From Luteimonas sp. MC1825 (lineage in GTDB: Bacteria > Pseudomonadota > Gammaproteobacteria > Xanthomonadales > Xanthomonadaceae): a DNA stretch of 64,000 nt. The stretch covers positions 2,232,001-2,296,000 of the forward strand of contig NZ_CP061714.1 in NCBI RefSeq assembly GCF_014764385.1. The letters run 5' to 3'. This document shows, piece by piece, positions 9,448 to 20,733 of the stretch (the stretch's first letter is position 1; each line of letters begins with the position of its first letter). The notes under the pieces were generated by a model, which saw nothing but the letters and a program-made list of their open reading frames with translations, made no database searches and was not told the origin of the DNA. The translations under genes and the position numbers were made by a program.

Positions 9448-9526
9448 GGCAGGGGCGGAATTATGTCACACGTCCCGCGGGGCACCGTGCACGGGACGGG
9501 CGTTGCCGTGAGGCGGGCGCGAAGCC

Positions 9527-10234
9527 TCAGCGCACGTAGCGCGTCGGATCGGCCACGCCGGCGCCCGCAAAGCCTTCGGCACGCAGCGCACAGGCGTCGC
9601 AACGGCCGCAGGCGCGGCCCTGGGCATCGGCGCTGTAGCAGGACACCGTCTGCGCGAAGTCGACGCCGAGGCGCAGGCCTTCGCGCACGATGTCGCCCTT
9701 GGACATGTGCTGCAGCGGCGCGTGCACGCGAATCCCCGCGCCCTCCACGCCCGCCTGCGTGGCCAGGTTGGCGAGGCGCTCGAACGCGGCGATGAACTCG
9801 GGCCGGCAGTCCGGATAGCCGGAATAGTCCACGGCGTTGACGCCGCAGAAAATGTCCGCCGCGCCCACCACCTCGGCCCAACCCAGGGCCACCGACAGCA
9901 TGATGGTGTTGCGGGCCGGCACGTAAGTTGCGGGAACGCCACCGCCGGCATCGCCCGCGTCCGGCACGTCGATGTCGGCAGTGAGCGCCGAGCCGCCGAT
10001 CGCGCGCAAGTCCACGCCCACCACCTTGTGCGCGGCCACGCCGGCCGACGCGGCCAGCGCAGCCGCGGCCTCGAGTTCGGAGGTGTGGCGCTGGCCATAG
10101 GCGACGCTCAGCGCATGCACGGCGAAGCCCTGCTCGCGCGCGATGGCGAGCACCACCGCGGAATCCATCCCGCCGGACACGAGCACGACGGCATTCCTCA
10201 CGATGGCGGGCAGCCCGGGATCGTTGGTCTGCAT
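9527..10234 (-). CDS. queC: 7-cyano-7-deazaguanine synthase
   Basis: The protein is 235 aa. It has an N-terminal PP-loop ATP pyrophosphatase motif ([12 protein letters not shown]) and a C-terminal cysteine cluster ([17 protein letters not shown]) that binds zinc. QueC converts 7-carboxy-7-deazaguanine to preQ0 with ATP and ammonia in queuosine synthesis. The start codon lies 1 base after the queE stop, so the two consecutive pathway enzymes are coupled. It is the last protein gene of the long Tol-Pal transcription unit, and tRNA-Lys follows. Confidence 0.96.
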   Translation of the reverse strand: MQTNDPGLPAIVRNAVVLVSGGMDSAVVLAIAREQGFAVHALSVAYGQRHTSELEAAAALAASAGVAAHKVVGVDLRAIGGSALTADIDVPDAGDAGGGVPATYVPARNTIMLSVALGWAEVVGAADIFCGVNAVDYSGYPDCRPEFIAAFERLANLATQAGVEGAGIRVHAPLQHMSKGDIVREGLRLGVDFAQTVSCYSADAQGRACGRCDACALRAEGFAGAGVADPTRYVR

Positions 10235-10235
10235 G

Positions 10236-10931
10236 TCAGCGCCCCGGCTCGTCGTTCCAGAGGATCTTGTGCAGCTGCAGCTGGAACCTCACCGGCAGGC
10301 GGTCGGCGACGATCCAGTCGGCCAGGTCGCGCGGCTGGAGCTCCGACTTGCTGGGCGAGAACAGCACGTCGCAGCGCGCGTCGAGCGCGTGCTCGGCCAG
10401 GGTCGCACGCGCCCACTCGTAGTCGGCGCGGCCGCAGATCACGAACTTGACCTGGTCGTGCGCGGTGAGCAGGTCGATGTTGGACCACAGGTTGCGGTGC
10501 ACTTCGCCGGAACCCGGGGTCTTGATGTCGAGCACGCGCGACACGCGCGGATCGACGTCGGCGATGTCGATCGCGCCCGAGGTTTCCAGCGACACGATGA
10601 AGCCGGCGTCGCACAGTGCGCGCAGCAGGCCGATGCAGCGCTTCTGCGCCAGCGGCTCGCCGCCGGTGACGCACACGTGGCGCACGCCGTGGCCGGCGAC
10701 TTCGTCGACGATGGCGGCGATGTCGCGCCACTCGCCGCCATGGAAGGCGTAGGCGGTATCGCAGTAGGTGCAGCGCAGCGGGCAGCCGGTCAGGCGCACG
10801 AACACCGTGGGCCAGCCGGCGTCGCGCGCCTCGCCCTGCAGCGAGAGGAAGATTTCAGTGATGCGCAGCCGGTCCGGGGCCGCGGCGGTGGCCACGCCGG
10901 ACTCGGCGGAAAGGGTGTCCATGGGCGTCAT
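10236..10931 (-). CDS. queE: 7-carboxy-7-deazaguanine synthase (radical SAM)
   Basis: The protein is 231 aa; an ATG 9 bases later would give 228. The radical-SAM cluster motif CPLRCTYC (CX3CX2C) follows a typical [18 protein letters not shown] opening, and VTGGEPL is the SAM-binding GGE motif. The enzyme rearranges carboxytetrahydropterin to 7-carboxy-7-deazaguanine. It sits 52 bases after cpoB and is followed directly by queC. No preQ1 riboswitch is apparent in the short leader, so expression probably follows the Tol-Pal operon. Confidence 0.96.
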   Translation of the reverse strand: MTPMDTLSAESGVATAAAPDRLRITEIFLSLQGEARDAGWPTVFVRLTGCPLRCTYCDTAYAFHGGEWRDIAAIVDEVAGHGVRHVCVTGGEPLAQKRCIGLLRALCDAGFIVSLETSGAIDIADVDPRVSRVLDIKTPGSGEVHRNLWSNIDLLTAHDQVKFVICGRADYEWARATLAEHALDARCDVLFSPSKSELQPRDLADWIVADRLPVRFQLQLHKILWNDEPGR

Positions 10932-10983
10932 TCTACCGCGCCGGTCGCCGCGCTCCCCTGTGCGGGGCGGCGGAAAACAGGCC

Positions 10984-11817
10984 TCAGCGCAGGCTGTTGA
11001 GCTGGATCGAGCGCAGGCGGTCGTCGGCGGTGCGGGCGGCGTCGGTACCCGGGTACTGCGCCACCACCCGGCCCAGGGTGGCCTCGGCCGCCGGCAGGTC
11101 GCGCAGGCCGTACTGCGACAGGCCCACCTTCAGCAATGCGCCCGCGCTCTTGTCATGCGTGGGATAGCGCTGCAACACCGCCTGGAACTGCTCCATGGCC
11201 AGCGCGTAGTTGCTGGTGACGTAATAGCTCTCGCCCAGCCAGTACAGCGCGTTGGGTGCGTACGACCCCGTGGGATACGCCCGCAGGAAGGCCTGGAACA
11301 GGTTGGCGGACTCCGCGTAGCGGCCTTCCTTCATGGCCGAGAACGCCAGCTCGTAGGCGCTGCGCTCGTCGGCGGCATTGGCCAGCAGGCCGGCATCGCC
11401 GAACACGGTGGGCGCGCTGTCCACGGGGCCCGCCGCGGGGCGCGCTGCCGGGCCGGCGACGGGCCTCGGCGCTGCCGCAGGTGCCGCCGCGCCGGGGGAC
11501 GACGCTGCACCGCTGCCGCCTTCCAGGCGGTTCATGCGGTCATCGAGATCGAGATACTGGTTGCGGGCGCTGGTCTGCAGCTGGTCGTTCTGCTGCTGCA
11601 GCTCCTCGATCTGGCCACGCAGCGCCTGCACTTCATTGCGCAGCGCGGTGAGCTGGTTGAGCAGGTCGATGTTGCCCTGGTTGTTGGCGGCTTGTGTTTC
11701 GAGCGCCGAGACGCGCTCGCCGAGGCTGGCACGTTGCGCCGAAGCAGGCGGGGCGAACAGCGCCGCGGCAAGCGCGCTGGCGAGGACAAGGCGGGACAGG
11801 ACGTGGCTGCGGGTCAT
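10984..11817 (-). CDS. cpoB: cell division coordinator CpoB (YbgF)
   Basis: The protein is 277 aa. The start is set at the ATG of MTRSHVLSRL because it gives a clean signal peptide ending at ASA (residues 1-about 25). An N-terminal coiled coil (roughly 30-90) allows trimerisation. After an Ala/Pro-rich linker come tetratricopeptide repeats (YELAFSAMKEGRY, NALYWLGESYY, GALLKVGLSQYGL). The periplasmic family links Tol-Pal constriction to peptidoglycan synthesis by PBP1B. It follows pal in the conserved tol operon. Confidence 0.95.
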   Translation of the reverse strand: MTRSHVLSRLVLASALAAALFAPPASAQRASLGERVSALETQAANNQGNIDLLNQLTALRNEVQALRGQIEELQQQNDQLQTSARNQYLDLDDRMNRLEGGSGAASSPGAAAPAAAPRPVAGPAARPAAGPVDSAPTVFGDAGLLANAADERSAYELAFSAMKEGRYAESANLFQAFLRAYPTGSYAPNALYWLGESYYVTSNYALAMEQFQAVLQRYPTHDKSAGALLKVGLSQYGLRDLPAAEATLGRVVAQYPGTDAARTADDRLRSIQLNSLR

Positions 11818-11909
11818 GGCATCGGCTGCTGTTGTTCGGACTCTGGAAAGACAATCGGCAGCTGGCGGGGTTCCCCGACAGCTGCCGACGGTGGTCACGC
11901 GTGCGCCGC

Positions 11910-12422
11910 TCAGCGGGCGGTATAGACGATCTCGGCGCGGCGGTTCTTGGCCCAGCAATCCTCGTTCGAGGCGGTGCAGGTCGGACGCTCTTCACCGTAG
12001 CTGGTCACCGAGACCTGGCTGCCGTTGCCGCCGTTGGCCTGCAGCGCCGACGACACCGCATTGCCGCGACGCTCGCCGAGGCCCAGGTTGTAGTCGCGGC
12101 TGCCGCGCTCGTCGGCATGGCCTTCGAGGGTCAGGCGCGCGGACGGACGGTCACGCAGGTACTTGGCGTGGCAGGCCATGGCGGCCTGGAACTCCGGGCG
12201 CAGCGAATCCTGGTCGAGATCGAAGTACACCACGCGCTGGCGCAGGCATGCATCGGTATCAAGGTCTTCGGGACCGTAGGCACCGGCGGTGGTGGCCGGC
12301 TGGGTGGTGGTCGGGGTGGACGGGCCGGTGTCGACCGGCGCCTCTTCCTTGACCTTCTTGGTACATGCAACAGCGGCCATGCAGAGCAGGGCGGTGAGCA
12401 GAACGCGGGTTGGGGTCTTCAT
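11910..12422 (-). CDS. pal: peptidoglycan-associated lipoprotein Pal
   Basis: The protein is 170 aa, starting at MKTPTRVLL. The lipobox ends at Cys20 (MAAVAC), giving an outer-membrane lipoprotein. The C-terminal OmpA-like domain contains the diaminopimelate-binding stretch (GHADERGSRDYNLGLGERR) and anchors peptidoglycan. Pal is the outer-membrane partner of TolB. Two cysteines in the C-terminal part (CTASNEDC) could form a disulfide. It lies between tolB and cpoB. Confidence 0.97.
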   Translation of the reverse strand: MKTPTRVLLTALLCMAAVACTKKVKEEAPVDTGPSTPTTTQPATTAGAYGPEDLDTDACLRQRVVYFDLDQDSLRPEFQAAMACHAKYLRDRPSARLTLEGHADERGSRDYNLGLGERRGNAVSSALQANGGNGSQVSVTSYGEERPTCTASNEDCWAKNRRAEIVYTAR

Positions 12423-12486
12423 CTCTCGTCGATCCTCTGCAAAGGGGTTGTGCATTCAGCTTGCAAGCGGGGTTGTGCAGGCAGCG

Positions 12487-13824
12487 TCAGCGCTGCCGGA
12501 ACGGTCCCCATGCGGGTTCGCGGACGTTGCCGTCGGCGAGCACCAGTCTTTGCCGGACGCGGCCATCGGCGGAGACGGCGTACAGGACTCCCCTGGTGCC
12601 TTCCCTCGCCGCGTACAGCACCATGCTGGCGTTCGGTGCGAAGCTCGGTGATTCATCGAGCGACCCCGGAGACAGCGTGGACCACCGCGGCGAACCGAGG
12701 CTGCGATCCAGCAACGCGATACGGTATACGTTTCCTGAACCTTGTGCCACGGCGATCTTCTTGTCGTCGAACGACACCGTCGGGCTGGCGTTGTAATTGC
12801 CCTGGAATGTCACGCGCGTGGCGCTGCCGCCGGACGCCGGCACCTGGTAGACCTGCGGCGGGCCGCCGCGGTCGGACGTGAAGTACACGCTCCTGCCATC
12901 GCTGCTCCAGGTGGGCTCGGTATCGATGCCGATCTGGCTGGTCAGCTGGGTCAGCGCCTTGCTGCCCAGGTCCATCACGTAGATCTCGGGGCTGCCGCTG
13001 CGCGACAGCGTGAGCGCCAGGCGGTTGCCGTCGGGCGAGAACGCGGGCGAGCTGTTGATGCCGCGGAAGCTGGCCACGCGCTCGCGCGCGCCGGTGCCGA
13101 GGTCCTGGATGTAGATCGCCGAGTTGTTGTTGTGCTCGAACGACACATAGGCCAGGCGGCGGCCATCCGGGCTCCAGCTGGGCGACATCAGCGGCTCGGT
13201 CGAGCGCACCACCACCTGCGGGGCGTGGCCATCGGCGTCGGCCACCATCAGCGCGTAGCGCGTGTTGGTGCCGGTGCCGGTGGCGGTAACGTAGGCGATG
13301 CGCGTCCAGAACGCGCCACGCACGCCGAGGATCTTCTCGTAGATGGCGTCGGCCATCTGGTGGGCAACGTCGCGCATGGCGTTCGCGCGCCCGGTCATCG
13401 CCATGCCGAGCAGCCGCTCCTGCTTGGCGACGTCGAACAGTTCGTACTCCACCCGGAACGCGCCGCCGCCGGCATCGACCACGCGGCCCACGACCAGGAA
13501 ATCCTGCTTCAGCAGGCGCCAGGTCGGGTAGTTCACCTCGCTGCCACGCGTCGGGCGCTCGGTGATGTCCTGCTCGGGCAGGCCGCGGAACTGACCCGAT
13601 CGCGCCAGGTCCTCGCGGACCACGCGGGCGACGTCGGTATCAGGCGCCGCGCCGCCACCCTGGTAGGGCATCGGTACGACGGCGATCGGCAGCGCCTGGG
13701 CGTTGCCGCCGACGATGTCGATCTCGAGCGCCTGCTGCGCCGCGGCGGCAAACGGCAGCAGCAGGGCGAGGCAGGCGGCAAGCCACGCGCTGGGCGTGGC
13801 CAGGCGGCGTTGGGTTCGGGTCAT
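12487..13824 (-). CDS. tolB: Tol-Pal system protein TolB
   Basis: The protein is 445 aa from the ATG of MTRTQRRLA. A signal peptide runs to about residue 30 (AAAAQQ). An N-terminal alpha/beta domain precedes a six-bladed beta-propeller built from WSPDGRRLAYVS-, FSPDGNRLALT- and WSSDGRSVYFTSD-type repeats. It is the periplasmic component that shuttles between TolA and Pal. The gap of 99 bases to tolA is the largest within the tol genes, so an additional promoter there is possible. Confidence 0.97.
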   Translation of the reverse strand: MTRTQRRLATPSAWLAACLALLLPFAAAAQQALEIDIVGGNAQALPIAVVPMPYQGGGAAPDTDVARVVREDLARSGQFRGLPEQDITERPTRGSEVNYPTWRLLKQDFLVVGRVVDAGGGAFRVEYELFDVAKQERLLGMAMTGRANAMRDVAHQMADAIYEKILGVRGAFWTRIAYVTATGTGTNTRYALMVADADGHAPQVVVRSTEPLMSPSWSPDGRRLAYVSFEHNNNSAIYIQDLGTGARERVASFRGINSSPAFSPDGNRLALTLSRSGSPEIYVMDLGSKALTQLTSQIGIDTEPTWSSDGRSVYFTSDRGGPPQVYQVPASGGSATRVTFQGNYNASPTVSFDDKKIAVAQGSGNVYRIALLDRSLGSPRWSTLSPGSLDESPSFAPNASMVLYAAREGTRGVLYAVSADGRVRQRLVLADGNVREPAWGPFRQR

Positions 13825-13923
13825 TCCAGGCTCCGGGGGGGCGATGCGGTGAGCGTGACAGGGTGGCGGTGAAAGCATGCTCAAGGATGAACGCGGGCGG
13901 ACCCGACGGCCAGCGCGGCGCGA

Positions 13924-14898
13924 TCAGCGGTCCGCTGCGGTGAAATTGAGGTTGATCGTACGGTTGAACACAGACTCGAATCCGGCATACGGCAGCGGCT
14001 GCGCCTTCAGCACGGCGGCTTCCACCGACCGGCGGCCGAGTTCGTCGAACGGGCACGACGGCGCCACTTCGGCCTTGATGACGGTGCCGCCGCGCACCTG
14101 GGTGATGTGGATGACGCACTTCTGCCCCTGCGGCACGTTCTCCGGACGGGTCCAGTTGCGCAGGATCGCTTCCTGGATCGCCGCGGCATAGCGCGCGCTC
14201 AGGCCGGCATCCACGCCGTCGTTGCCCGGCGGCGGCGTACCCGCGGTGGCGGCTTGCGCGGACGCCTGCTGCGCGCGCTGGTCGGCGATCTGCTTGAGCT
14301 TCTGTTCGGCGAGCTCGGCTTCGCGGCGCGCCTGCGCCTGCTGCTTGCGCAGCTCGGCGAGCTTCTCCTCGCGCTCGCGCTGCTGCGCGGCCAGGCGGCG
14401 CTGCTTCTCGGCCTCCTCCTGGCGCTGGCGCTCGGTGAGGTCGATCTGTTCCTGGCGACGCCGCGCTTCCTGCTCGCGCTCGGCGGTCTCGCGCGAGATC
14501 GCATCGCGGCGCGCGGCATCCTGGTCGACCGTGTCCGGCTCCGGCACCTGCTCCTGGGCCTGCGGCTGCGGCGTGACCGGGGAATCTTCCGGGCGCGGCT
14601 CGGGCAGCGGCTGTGGTGGCGGCACCGCGGCTTCTTCCACGGGCTGGGGCAGCGGCTCCGGATCGGGTTCGGGCTCCGGTTCCGGCACCGGCTCGGGGCG
14701 GTCGCGCAGCGTGCGCTGCATGGCCGGCGACAGGTCGCCGGCGTCCATCATCTCGGCGCTGATCGGCGAGCCGGCGGCCGATTGCGGCGCGGCCGTGCGC
14801 GTCCACCACAGGCCGGCGAACATCAGGGCAAACAGGGCGACGTGGAGCAGCAGCGCCAGCCCGAACGCCCGCGCGGTATCGGCACGGCTTTCACGCAT
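13924..14898 (-). CDS. tolA: Tol-Pal system protein TolA
   Basis: The protein is 324 aa. It has one N-terminal membrane anchor (about 12-34), a proline/glutamate-rich stretch (about 66-120) and a long charged Ala/Glu/Gln/Arg coiled-coil helix (about 125-215). The C-terminal TonB-like domain (about 225-324) binds TolB and ends in LNFTAADR. It transduces the proton gradient from TolQR across the periplasm. The start shares one base with the tolR stop (TGATG). The Pro-Glu repeat tract is longer and more acidic than in enterobacterial TolA. Confidence 0.96.
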   Translation of the reverse strand: MRESRADTARAFGLALLLHVALFALMFAGLWWTRTAAPQSAAGSPISAEMMDAGDLSPAMQRTLRDRPEPVPEPEPEPDPEPLPQPVEEAAVPPPQPLPEPRPEDSPVTPQPQAQEQVPEPDTVDQDAARRDAISRETAEREQEARRRQEQIDLTERQRQEEAEKQRRLAAQQREREEKLAELRKQQAQARREAELAEQKLKQIADQRAQQASAQAATAGTPPPGNDGVDAGLSARYAAAIQEAILRNWTRPENVPQGQKCVIHITQVRGGTVIKAEVAPSCPFDELGRRSVEAAVLKAQPLPYAGFESVFNRTINLNFTAADR

Positions 14899-15338
14899 CA
14901 GCGCGGACCGTCCTGCCTGGGATTGCTCATCAGCCCGACCCGCTCGACGCCGGCGTTCTGCAGCAGCGCCATCGCGTCCATGACGTTCTGGTAGCTGCCG
15001 TTGCCGTCGGCGGCGATGAACACCGCGACCTGCGGGTTGCTGGCCACGATGGCGCGCACGCGCGCGTTGAGCGAGGCGGCATCGACCGCTTCATTGCTGC
15101 CCGCCTCCACCGCCAGGAAATAGTGGCCGTCGGCGTCCACGCTGACCACCACCGGGTCCTTCTTCTCCTGGATCGACTTTGCGTTGGATTCCGGCAGCTG
15201 CACGTCGACGCCGAGGTTCATCAGCGGCGCGGTCACCATGAAGATGATCAGCAGCACCAGCATCACGTCGATGTACGGCACGACGTTGATCTCGTTCTTG
15301 AGCTTGCGGCGGCGCGCGCGCCGGCTTCGGACGGACAT
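14898..15338 (-). CDS. tolR: Tol-Pal system protein TolR
   Basis: The protein is 146 aa with a basic N-terminus, one membrane helix (about 20-40) and a periplasmic ExbD/TolR domain. The functionally essential aspartate is visible in VVPYIDVMLVLLIIF. With TolQ it forms the proton-driven stator unit of the Tol-Pal machine. It starts 4 bases after the tolQ stop and overlaps tolA by one base. Confidence 0.97.
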   Translation of the reverse strand: MSVRSRRARRRKLKNEINVVPYIDVMLVLLIIFMVTAPLMNLGVDVQLPESNAKSIQEKKDPVVVSVDADGHYFLAVEAGSNEAVDAASLNARVRAIVASNPQVAVFIAADGNGSYQNVMDAMALLQNAGVERVGLMSNPRQDGPR

Positions 15339-15341
15339 GGG

Positions 15342-16142
15342 TCAGGCCTCCCCGGTGGTCGCCTGCCGTTCCAGGATCGAGGAGAACTCGTCGGAGAATG
15401 CGTCGTAGCGGCCGGCGATGCGCTCGACCCGGGTCGCGAAGCGGTTGTACGCCCACACCGCCGGGATCGCGGCGAACAGGCCCATGGCGGTGGCGATCAG
15501 CGCTTCGGAAATGCCCGGTGCAACGCTGGCGATGGTGGCTTCCTTGACGTTGGCCAAACCCTGGAAGGCGATCATGATCCCCCACACCGTGCCCAGCAGG
15601 CCCACGTACGGCGCGATGGAGCCGACGTTGGCGAGGAACTCGAGGTTGTGCTCCAGACCATCCAGTTCGCGCGAGCTGGCCACGCGCATGCCGCGCTGCG
15701 CGCCCTCGAGCTGCGCGCGGCCGTCGCCACCCACCCGCTGGCGGCCGCGCGAGTATTCGCGGAAGCCGGCCTCGAAGATCGACTCCAGGCCTTCCACCTC
15801 GCGGTTGCGCTCGCTGGCCGAGCTGTAGAGCTTGCCGAGGTCGACGCCGGACCAGAACTTCTCCTCGAAGCGGTCGGCCTCCTTGGCGGCGCGGTCGAGC
15901 ATGCGCTTCTTGCGGAAGATGATCACCCACGACGCGATCGACGCGAACAGCAGCACCAGCATCACCAGCTGCACCGGGATGGAGGCATGCAGCACCAGGT
16001 GCAGCAGGTCGAGGTTGGCGCCGGCGGCCGGTGCCGCGGCGGCCTGCGCGGCGTCGGCCGCGAGCTCGACGGACTGCGCCGCGGCTTCGTCGGGCAACGG
16101 TTCCGCCGTGGTCGCCTGCAGCAGGGTGGCCAGTACTGTCAT
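15342..16142 (-). CDS. tolQ: Tol-Pal system protein TolQ
   Basis: The protein is 266 aa with three membrane segments (about 52-75, 160-182 and 195-217) and a large cytoplasmic loop, as in MotA/TolQ/ExbB proteins. The conserved GLLGTVWGIM and AIPAVWAYNRF helices line the proton path. The N-terminus carries about 45 Ala/Glu-rich residues before the first helix, longer than in E. coli TolQ (230 aa). The ATG overlaps the ybgC stop by 4 bases (ATGA), which supports this start over a downstream one. Confidence 0.96.
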   Translation of the reverse strand: MTVLATLLQATTAEPLPDEAAAQSVELAADAAQAAAAPAAGANLDLLHLVLHASIPVQLVMLVLLFASIASWVIIFRKKRMLDRAAKEADRFEEKFWSGVDLGKLYSSASERNREVEGLESIFEAGFREYSRGRQRVGGDGRAQLEGAQRGMRVASSRELDGLEHNLEFLANVGSIAPYVGLLGTVWGIMIAFQGLANVKEATIASVAPGISEALIATAMGLFAAIPAVWAYNRFATRVERIAGRYDAFSDEFSSILERQATTGEA

Positions 16143-16575
16143 CTGTGTTGCTCCGCGTTCGATTCGAGGGGTTTGAGTTGCAGGTACAGCGGGTCCGGGA
16201 TGGCGCGCGGCCGGAAGCCGCCGGCGTCGAGCGCCGCGACCCGCACCCGCGCCGCCACCAGCAGTTCGCCGTCGCGCCGCACGTCCTGTGCGAACACCAC
16301 GCTGGCGCGGCGCAGGGAAGCGAGCGCCACGGTGACCTGCAGCGCGTCGTCCAGGCGTGCAGGCCGATGGAAGTCGAGCTGCATGTCGCGGACGGCGAAC
16401 ACCAGGTCGTGCTGCTCGCGCAGTACCCGTTGCCCGTGCCCGAGCGCGCGCATCCAGTCGCTGCGTGCGCGTTCGAGGTAGGCGACGTACCGCGCGTGGT
16501 ACACCACGCCGCCGGCGTCGGTATCTTCCCAATACACCCTTGTCGCCAAGCTGAACGGGTGGCAAACCGTGTGCG

Positions 16576-16579
<4 letters not shown>
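16139..16579 (-). CDS. ybgC: acyl-CoA thioesterase YbgC
   Basis: The protein is 146 aa with a hot-dog fold. The catalytic aspartate lies in the signature [24 protein letters not shown]. It hydrolyses short acyl-CoA thioesters and is commonly the first gene of tol operons. It overlaps ruvB upstream and tolQ downstream by 4 bases each (ATGA), so the Holliday-junction gene and the tol genes are translationally linked here. Confidence 0.95.
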
Positions 16580-17598
<1,019 letters not shown>

Positions 17599-17653
17599 GC
17601 CGACATGTTCGCATGGGCGCCGCGGCCCTGGCGCACCCGCCGCCCTTGCCCGC

Positions 17654-19579
17654 TCAGATCTCGACCTGCGCGCCCAGCTCCACCAGGCGGTTGCCCGGAA
17701 TGCGGAAGAAGTTGTTGGCCGGCGCCGCGTTGCGGTGCATGTACGCGAACAGCTTGTCGCGCCACACCGGCATGCCGACGTGGCGGCTGGCGACGATGGT
17801 CTCGCGGCTGACGAAGTACGTGGTGTCCATCGGATCGAAGTCCATGCCTTCGACGTCGCAGGAGCGCATCAGCGCCAGCGGCAGGTCGGGCGTCTCCATG
17901 AAGCCGAAGCGCGCGGTGACCCGGTAGAAGTCGTCGCCGATTTCCTTCACTTCCAGGCGCCGCTCGCGGGGCGCATGCGGCACCTTCAGCGTCTCCGCGG
18001 TCAGGAACACGTTGCGCTCGTGCAGCACCTTGTTGTGCTTGAGGTTGTGCATCAGTGCGTGCGGCACCACGCCCGGATCGCTGGTCAGGAAGATCGCCGT
18101 CCCCGGCACGCGCACGGGCGGCGCCAGCATCAGCCCGGGGATGAAGGTGTCCAGGCGGATGCCCTCCTTCTGCACCGCTGAACGCAGCAGCTCGCGGCCA
18201 TGGCGCCACGTGCGCAGCATGGTGAACAGCACGGTGCCCAGCACCAGCGGGAACCAGGCGCCCTGCAGGACCTTGGCGCCGTTGGCGACCACGAACGCCA
18301 GGTCGATCACCACGAAGCCAAGGCAACACGCCAACACCCAGCGCCGCGCCTTCGGCCACAGCGCGCGGGCCACGATCGCCAGCAGCAGCGTGTCGATCAG
18401 CATCGTCATCGACACCGAGATGCCGTAGGCCGCGGCCAGCGCGGACGAGGTGCGGAAGCTCAGCACCAGGGCGATCACGATCACTGCCATCGACCAGTTG
18501 ATCGCCGGGATGTAGATCTGGCCGATGGTCTCGCTGGAGGTGTGCTTGATGCGCATGCGCGGGATGTAGCCCAGCTGCATGGCCTGGCGCGCCACCGAGA
18601 AGCCGCCGGTGATCACCGCCTGCGAAGCGATCACCGTGGCCGCGGTGGCCAGCACGATCATCGGCCAGCGGCCCCACTCGGGCACGCCGATGTAGAACGG
18701 GTTGCGGATCGCCTCCGGGTCCTGGAGCACCAGCGCGCCCTGGCCCAGGTAGTTGAGCATCAAGGCCGGCAGCACGAACCAGTACCAGCCGAAACGGATC
18801 GGCCGCGGGCCGAAGTGGCCCATGTCGGTGTAGATCGCCTCGCCGCCGGTCACCGCCAGCACCACCGCGCCGAGGATGAACACCCCGCCCCAGCTGTGCT
18901 CCATGAAGAACTTCGCCCCCCACCAGGGATTGATGGCGTGCAGTACTTCGGGTTCGCCGACGATGTTCAACACGCCCAGCGCGGCGAGCGCCAGGAACCA
19001 CATGATGGTGATCGGACCGAATACCCGGCCCACCTTGTCCGTGCCGAAGCGCTGGGTGGCGAACAGCCCCGCCAGCACCAGTACCGTGATCGGCACGATC
19101 CAGTCGTGCATGCCGGGCGCCACCACCTCCAGGCCCTCGACCGCCGACAGCACCGAGATCGCCGGGGTGATCACGCCGTCGCCGAAGAACAGCGAGGCAC
19201 CGAACACGCCGAGCAGCCCGACCAGGTAAACCGATTTGGAGCCGGGCTTCAGGCTTCGCTGTGCCAGCGCCATCAGCGCCATGATCCCGCCTTCGCCCTC
19301 GTTGTCGGCGCGCATGATGATGGTGACGTACTTCAGCGTCACCACGACAGTCAGCGCCCAGAACACCAGCGACAGGATGCCGAGCACGGTGTCATGGTTG
19401 GCGACCAGGCCGTAGTGCGGCGAGAACGCCTCGCGCAGGGTGTACAGCGGACTGGTGCCGATGTCGCCGAACACCACGCCGACGGCGCCGACCACCAGCG
19501 CGGGAAGGCCGGTCCTGGGCTTGGCCTTGCCTGGCGCGCCGTGGGTCGCGGCGGCGCGCCGTGGAGTACCTGCGAACAT
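17654..19579 (-). CDS. kup: potassium transporter Kup
   Basis: The protein is 641 aa with about 12 membrane segments in the first 430 residues and a soluble C-terminal domain. The opening [20 protein letters not shown] and the [23 protein letters not shown] and [11 protein letters not shown] motifs are typical of KUP/HAK potassium:proton symporters. The start is the ATG of [11 protein letters not shown]. It is inserted between ruvA (20 bases upstream) and ruvB (55 bases downstream), all on the minus strand. Confidence 0.96.
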   Translation of the reverse strand: MFAGTPRRAAATHGAPGKAKPRTGLPALVVGAVGVVFGDIGTSPLYTLREAFSPHYGLVANHDTVLGILSLVFWALTVVVTLKYVTIIMRADNEGEGGIMALMALAQRSLKPGSKSVYLVGLLGVFGASLFFGDGVITPAISVLSAVEGLEVVAPGMHDWIVPITVLVLAGLFATQRFGTDKVGRVFGPITIMWFLALAALGVLNIVGEPEVLHAINPWWGAKFFMEHSWGGVFILGAVVLAVTGGEAIYTDMGHFGPRPIRFGWYWFVLPALMLNYLGQGALVLQDPEAIRNPFYIGVPEWGRWPMIVLATAATVIASQAVITGGFSVARQAMQLGYIPRMRIKHTSSETIGQIYIPAINWSMAVIVIALVLSFRTSSALAAAYGISVSMTMLIDTLLLAIVARALWPKARRWVLACCLGFVVIDLAFVVANGAKVLQGAWFPLVLGTVLFTMLRTWRHGRELLRSAVQKEGIRLDTFIPGLMLAPPVRVPGTAIFLTSDPGVVPHALMHNLKHNKVLHERNVFLTAETLKVPHAPRERRLEVKEIGDDFYRVTARFGFMETPDLPLALMRSCDVEGMDFDPMDTTYFVSRETIVASRHVGMPVWRDKLFAYMHRNAAPANNFFRIPGNRLVELGAQVEI

Positions 19580-19599
19580 TGGTTTCCGGGTGCCTGCGG

Positions 19600-20190
19600 T
19601 CAACGAAGCGCGGACTGTAGCGCCTTTCGGATGATGGTTTCCGCAGGATCGCCATCCACGTGCGCCTGGCGCGCCATGCGTTGCGCCTCGGCCGGCTTGT
19701 AGCCCAGCTGCTGCAGGGCCTCGGTCGCCTCCGACAGCGGATCGGCCGGCGTGCCCGCCATCGGCATCGCCGTCGCGCCGCCCATGATCGCCTCGGCGCG
19801 GTCGCGCAGTTCCACCACGATGCGCTCGGCGGTCTTCTTGCCGATGCCCGGGATGCGCGTCAGCGCGGCCACGTCGCCGCCCGACACCAGGCGTGCGAAC
19901 TCCTGGACGCTGGCGCCGGACAGGATCGCCAGCGCGATCTTCGCGCCGATGCCGGTGACCCGCTGCACGTCGCGGAACAGGCGCCGCTCCGCCTCGCTGG
20001 CAAAGCCGTACAGCGACACCGAGTCTTCCTTCTGCGCGTAGTGCGTGAACAGCGAGACTTCGGTCCCCAGCACCGGCAGGTCGTAGAACGTGCTCATCGG
20101 TGCTTCCAGCTCGTAGCCGACGCCGTTGACGTCGATCACCAGCCACGGCGGGGATTTGTGCGCGAGCTTGCCGCGCAGGCGTCCGATCAT
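19600..20190 (-). CDS. ruvA: Holliday junction DNA-binding protein RuvA
   Basis: The protein is 196 aa. It has an N-terminal OB fold ([20 protein letters not shown]), two helix-hairpin-helix motifs ([13 protein letters not shown] and [16 protein letters not shown]), and a flexible linker to the C-terminal RuvB-binding domain. It recognises four-way junctions and recruits RuvB. The ATG overlaps the ruvC stop by 4 bases. Confidence 0.98.
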   Translation of the reverse strand: MIGRLRGKLAHKSPPWLVIDVNGVGYELEAPMSTFYDLPVLGTEVSLFTHYAQKEDSVSLYGFASEAERRLFRDVQRVTGIGAKIALAILSGASVQEFARLVSGGDVAALTRIPGIGKKTAERIVVELRDRAEAIMGGATAMPMAGTPADPLSEATEALQQLGYKPAEAQRMARQAHVDGDPAETIIRKALQSALR

Positions 20191-20723
20191 TTGCGGCTCC
20201 AGGCCAGGCGTTCGTCGATGCCCAGGCGCCGCGCGCTGGCGCTGACGTGGGCGTGGGTGATGGCGATGGCCAGGGCATCGGCGGCGTCGGCCTGCAGGCG
20301 GCCGGTGAGGCCGAGCATCGCGCCGACCATGTGCTGCACCTGCGCCTTGTCGGCCGCGCCCTTGCCCACCAGCGCCAGCTTGACCTGGCGCGCGCCGTAT
20401 TCGTGCACCGGCAGGTCGTGCATGACCACCGCGCAGATCGCCGCACCGCGGGCCTGGCCGAGCTTGAGCGCGGAGTCGGCGTTCTTGGACATGAACACCT
20501 GCTCGATGGCGACCTCGTCCGGGCGGTGCTCCTCGACGATCGCGCGCAGGCCGTCCAGCAGCCGGCGCAGGCGCTGCGGCAGGTCGCCCTTGCACGCGGC
20601 CACGCCGGCCATCAGGTTGAGCGGCGCGTGGAACACGTGTTTCACGCGCCCGGTGGCATCGACGTCGATGATGCCGACGCCGGTGCGCTGCGAGCCCGGG
20701 TCGATGCCGAGGATCCTGGTCAC
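20187..20723 (-). CDS. ruvC: Holliday junction resolvase RuvC
   Basis: The protein is 178 aa from a GTG start ([10 protein letters not shown]). Asp in GIDPG, Glu in AIEQVF, and the His/Asp pair near the C-terminus ([12 protein letters not shown]) form the RNase H-like metal site. It cuts junctions symmetrically. The GTG is chosen because it places the catalytic Asp at the usual position, about residue 7. It follows yebC by 10 bases and overlaps ruvA by 4. Confidence 0.97.
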   Translation of the reverse strand: MTRILGIDPGSQRTGVGIIDVDATGRVKHVFHAPLNLMAGVAACKGDLPQRLRRLLDGLRAIVEEHRPDEVAIEQVFMSKNADSALKLGQARGAAICAVVMHDLPVHEYGARQVKLALVGKGAADKAQVQHMVGAMLGLTGRLQADAADALAIAITHAHVSASARRLGIDERLAWSRK

Positions 20724-20733
20724 GTCGTGCTTC

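Noticed and set aside
9466..9500. Imperfect GC hairpin between queC and tRNA-Lys
   Set aside because: A 7-bp repeat (CGTCCCG/CGGGACG) without a T-tract is too weak to call a terminator.
10932..10983. preQ1 riboswitch ahead of queE
   Set aside because: Only 52 bases separate cpoB and queE and no aptamer-like pseudoknot pattern was found.
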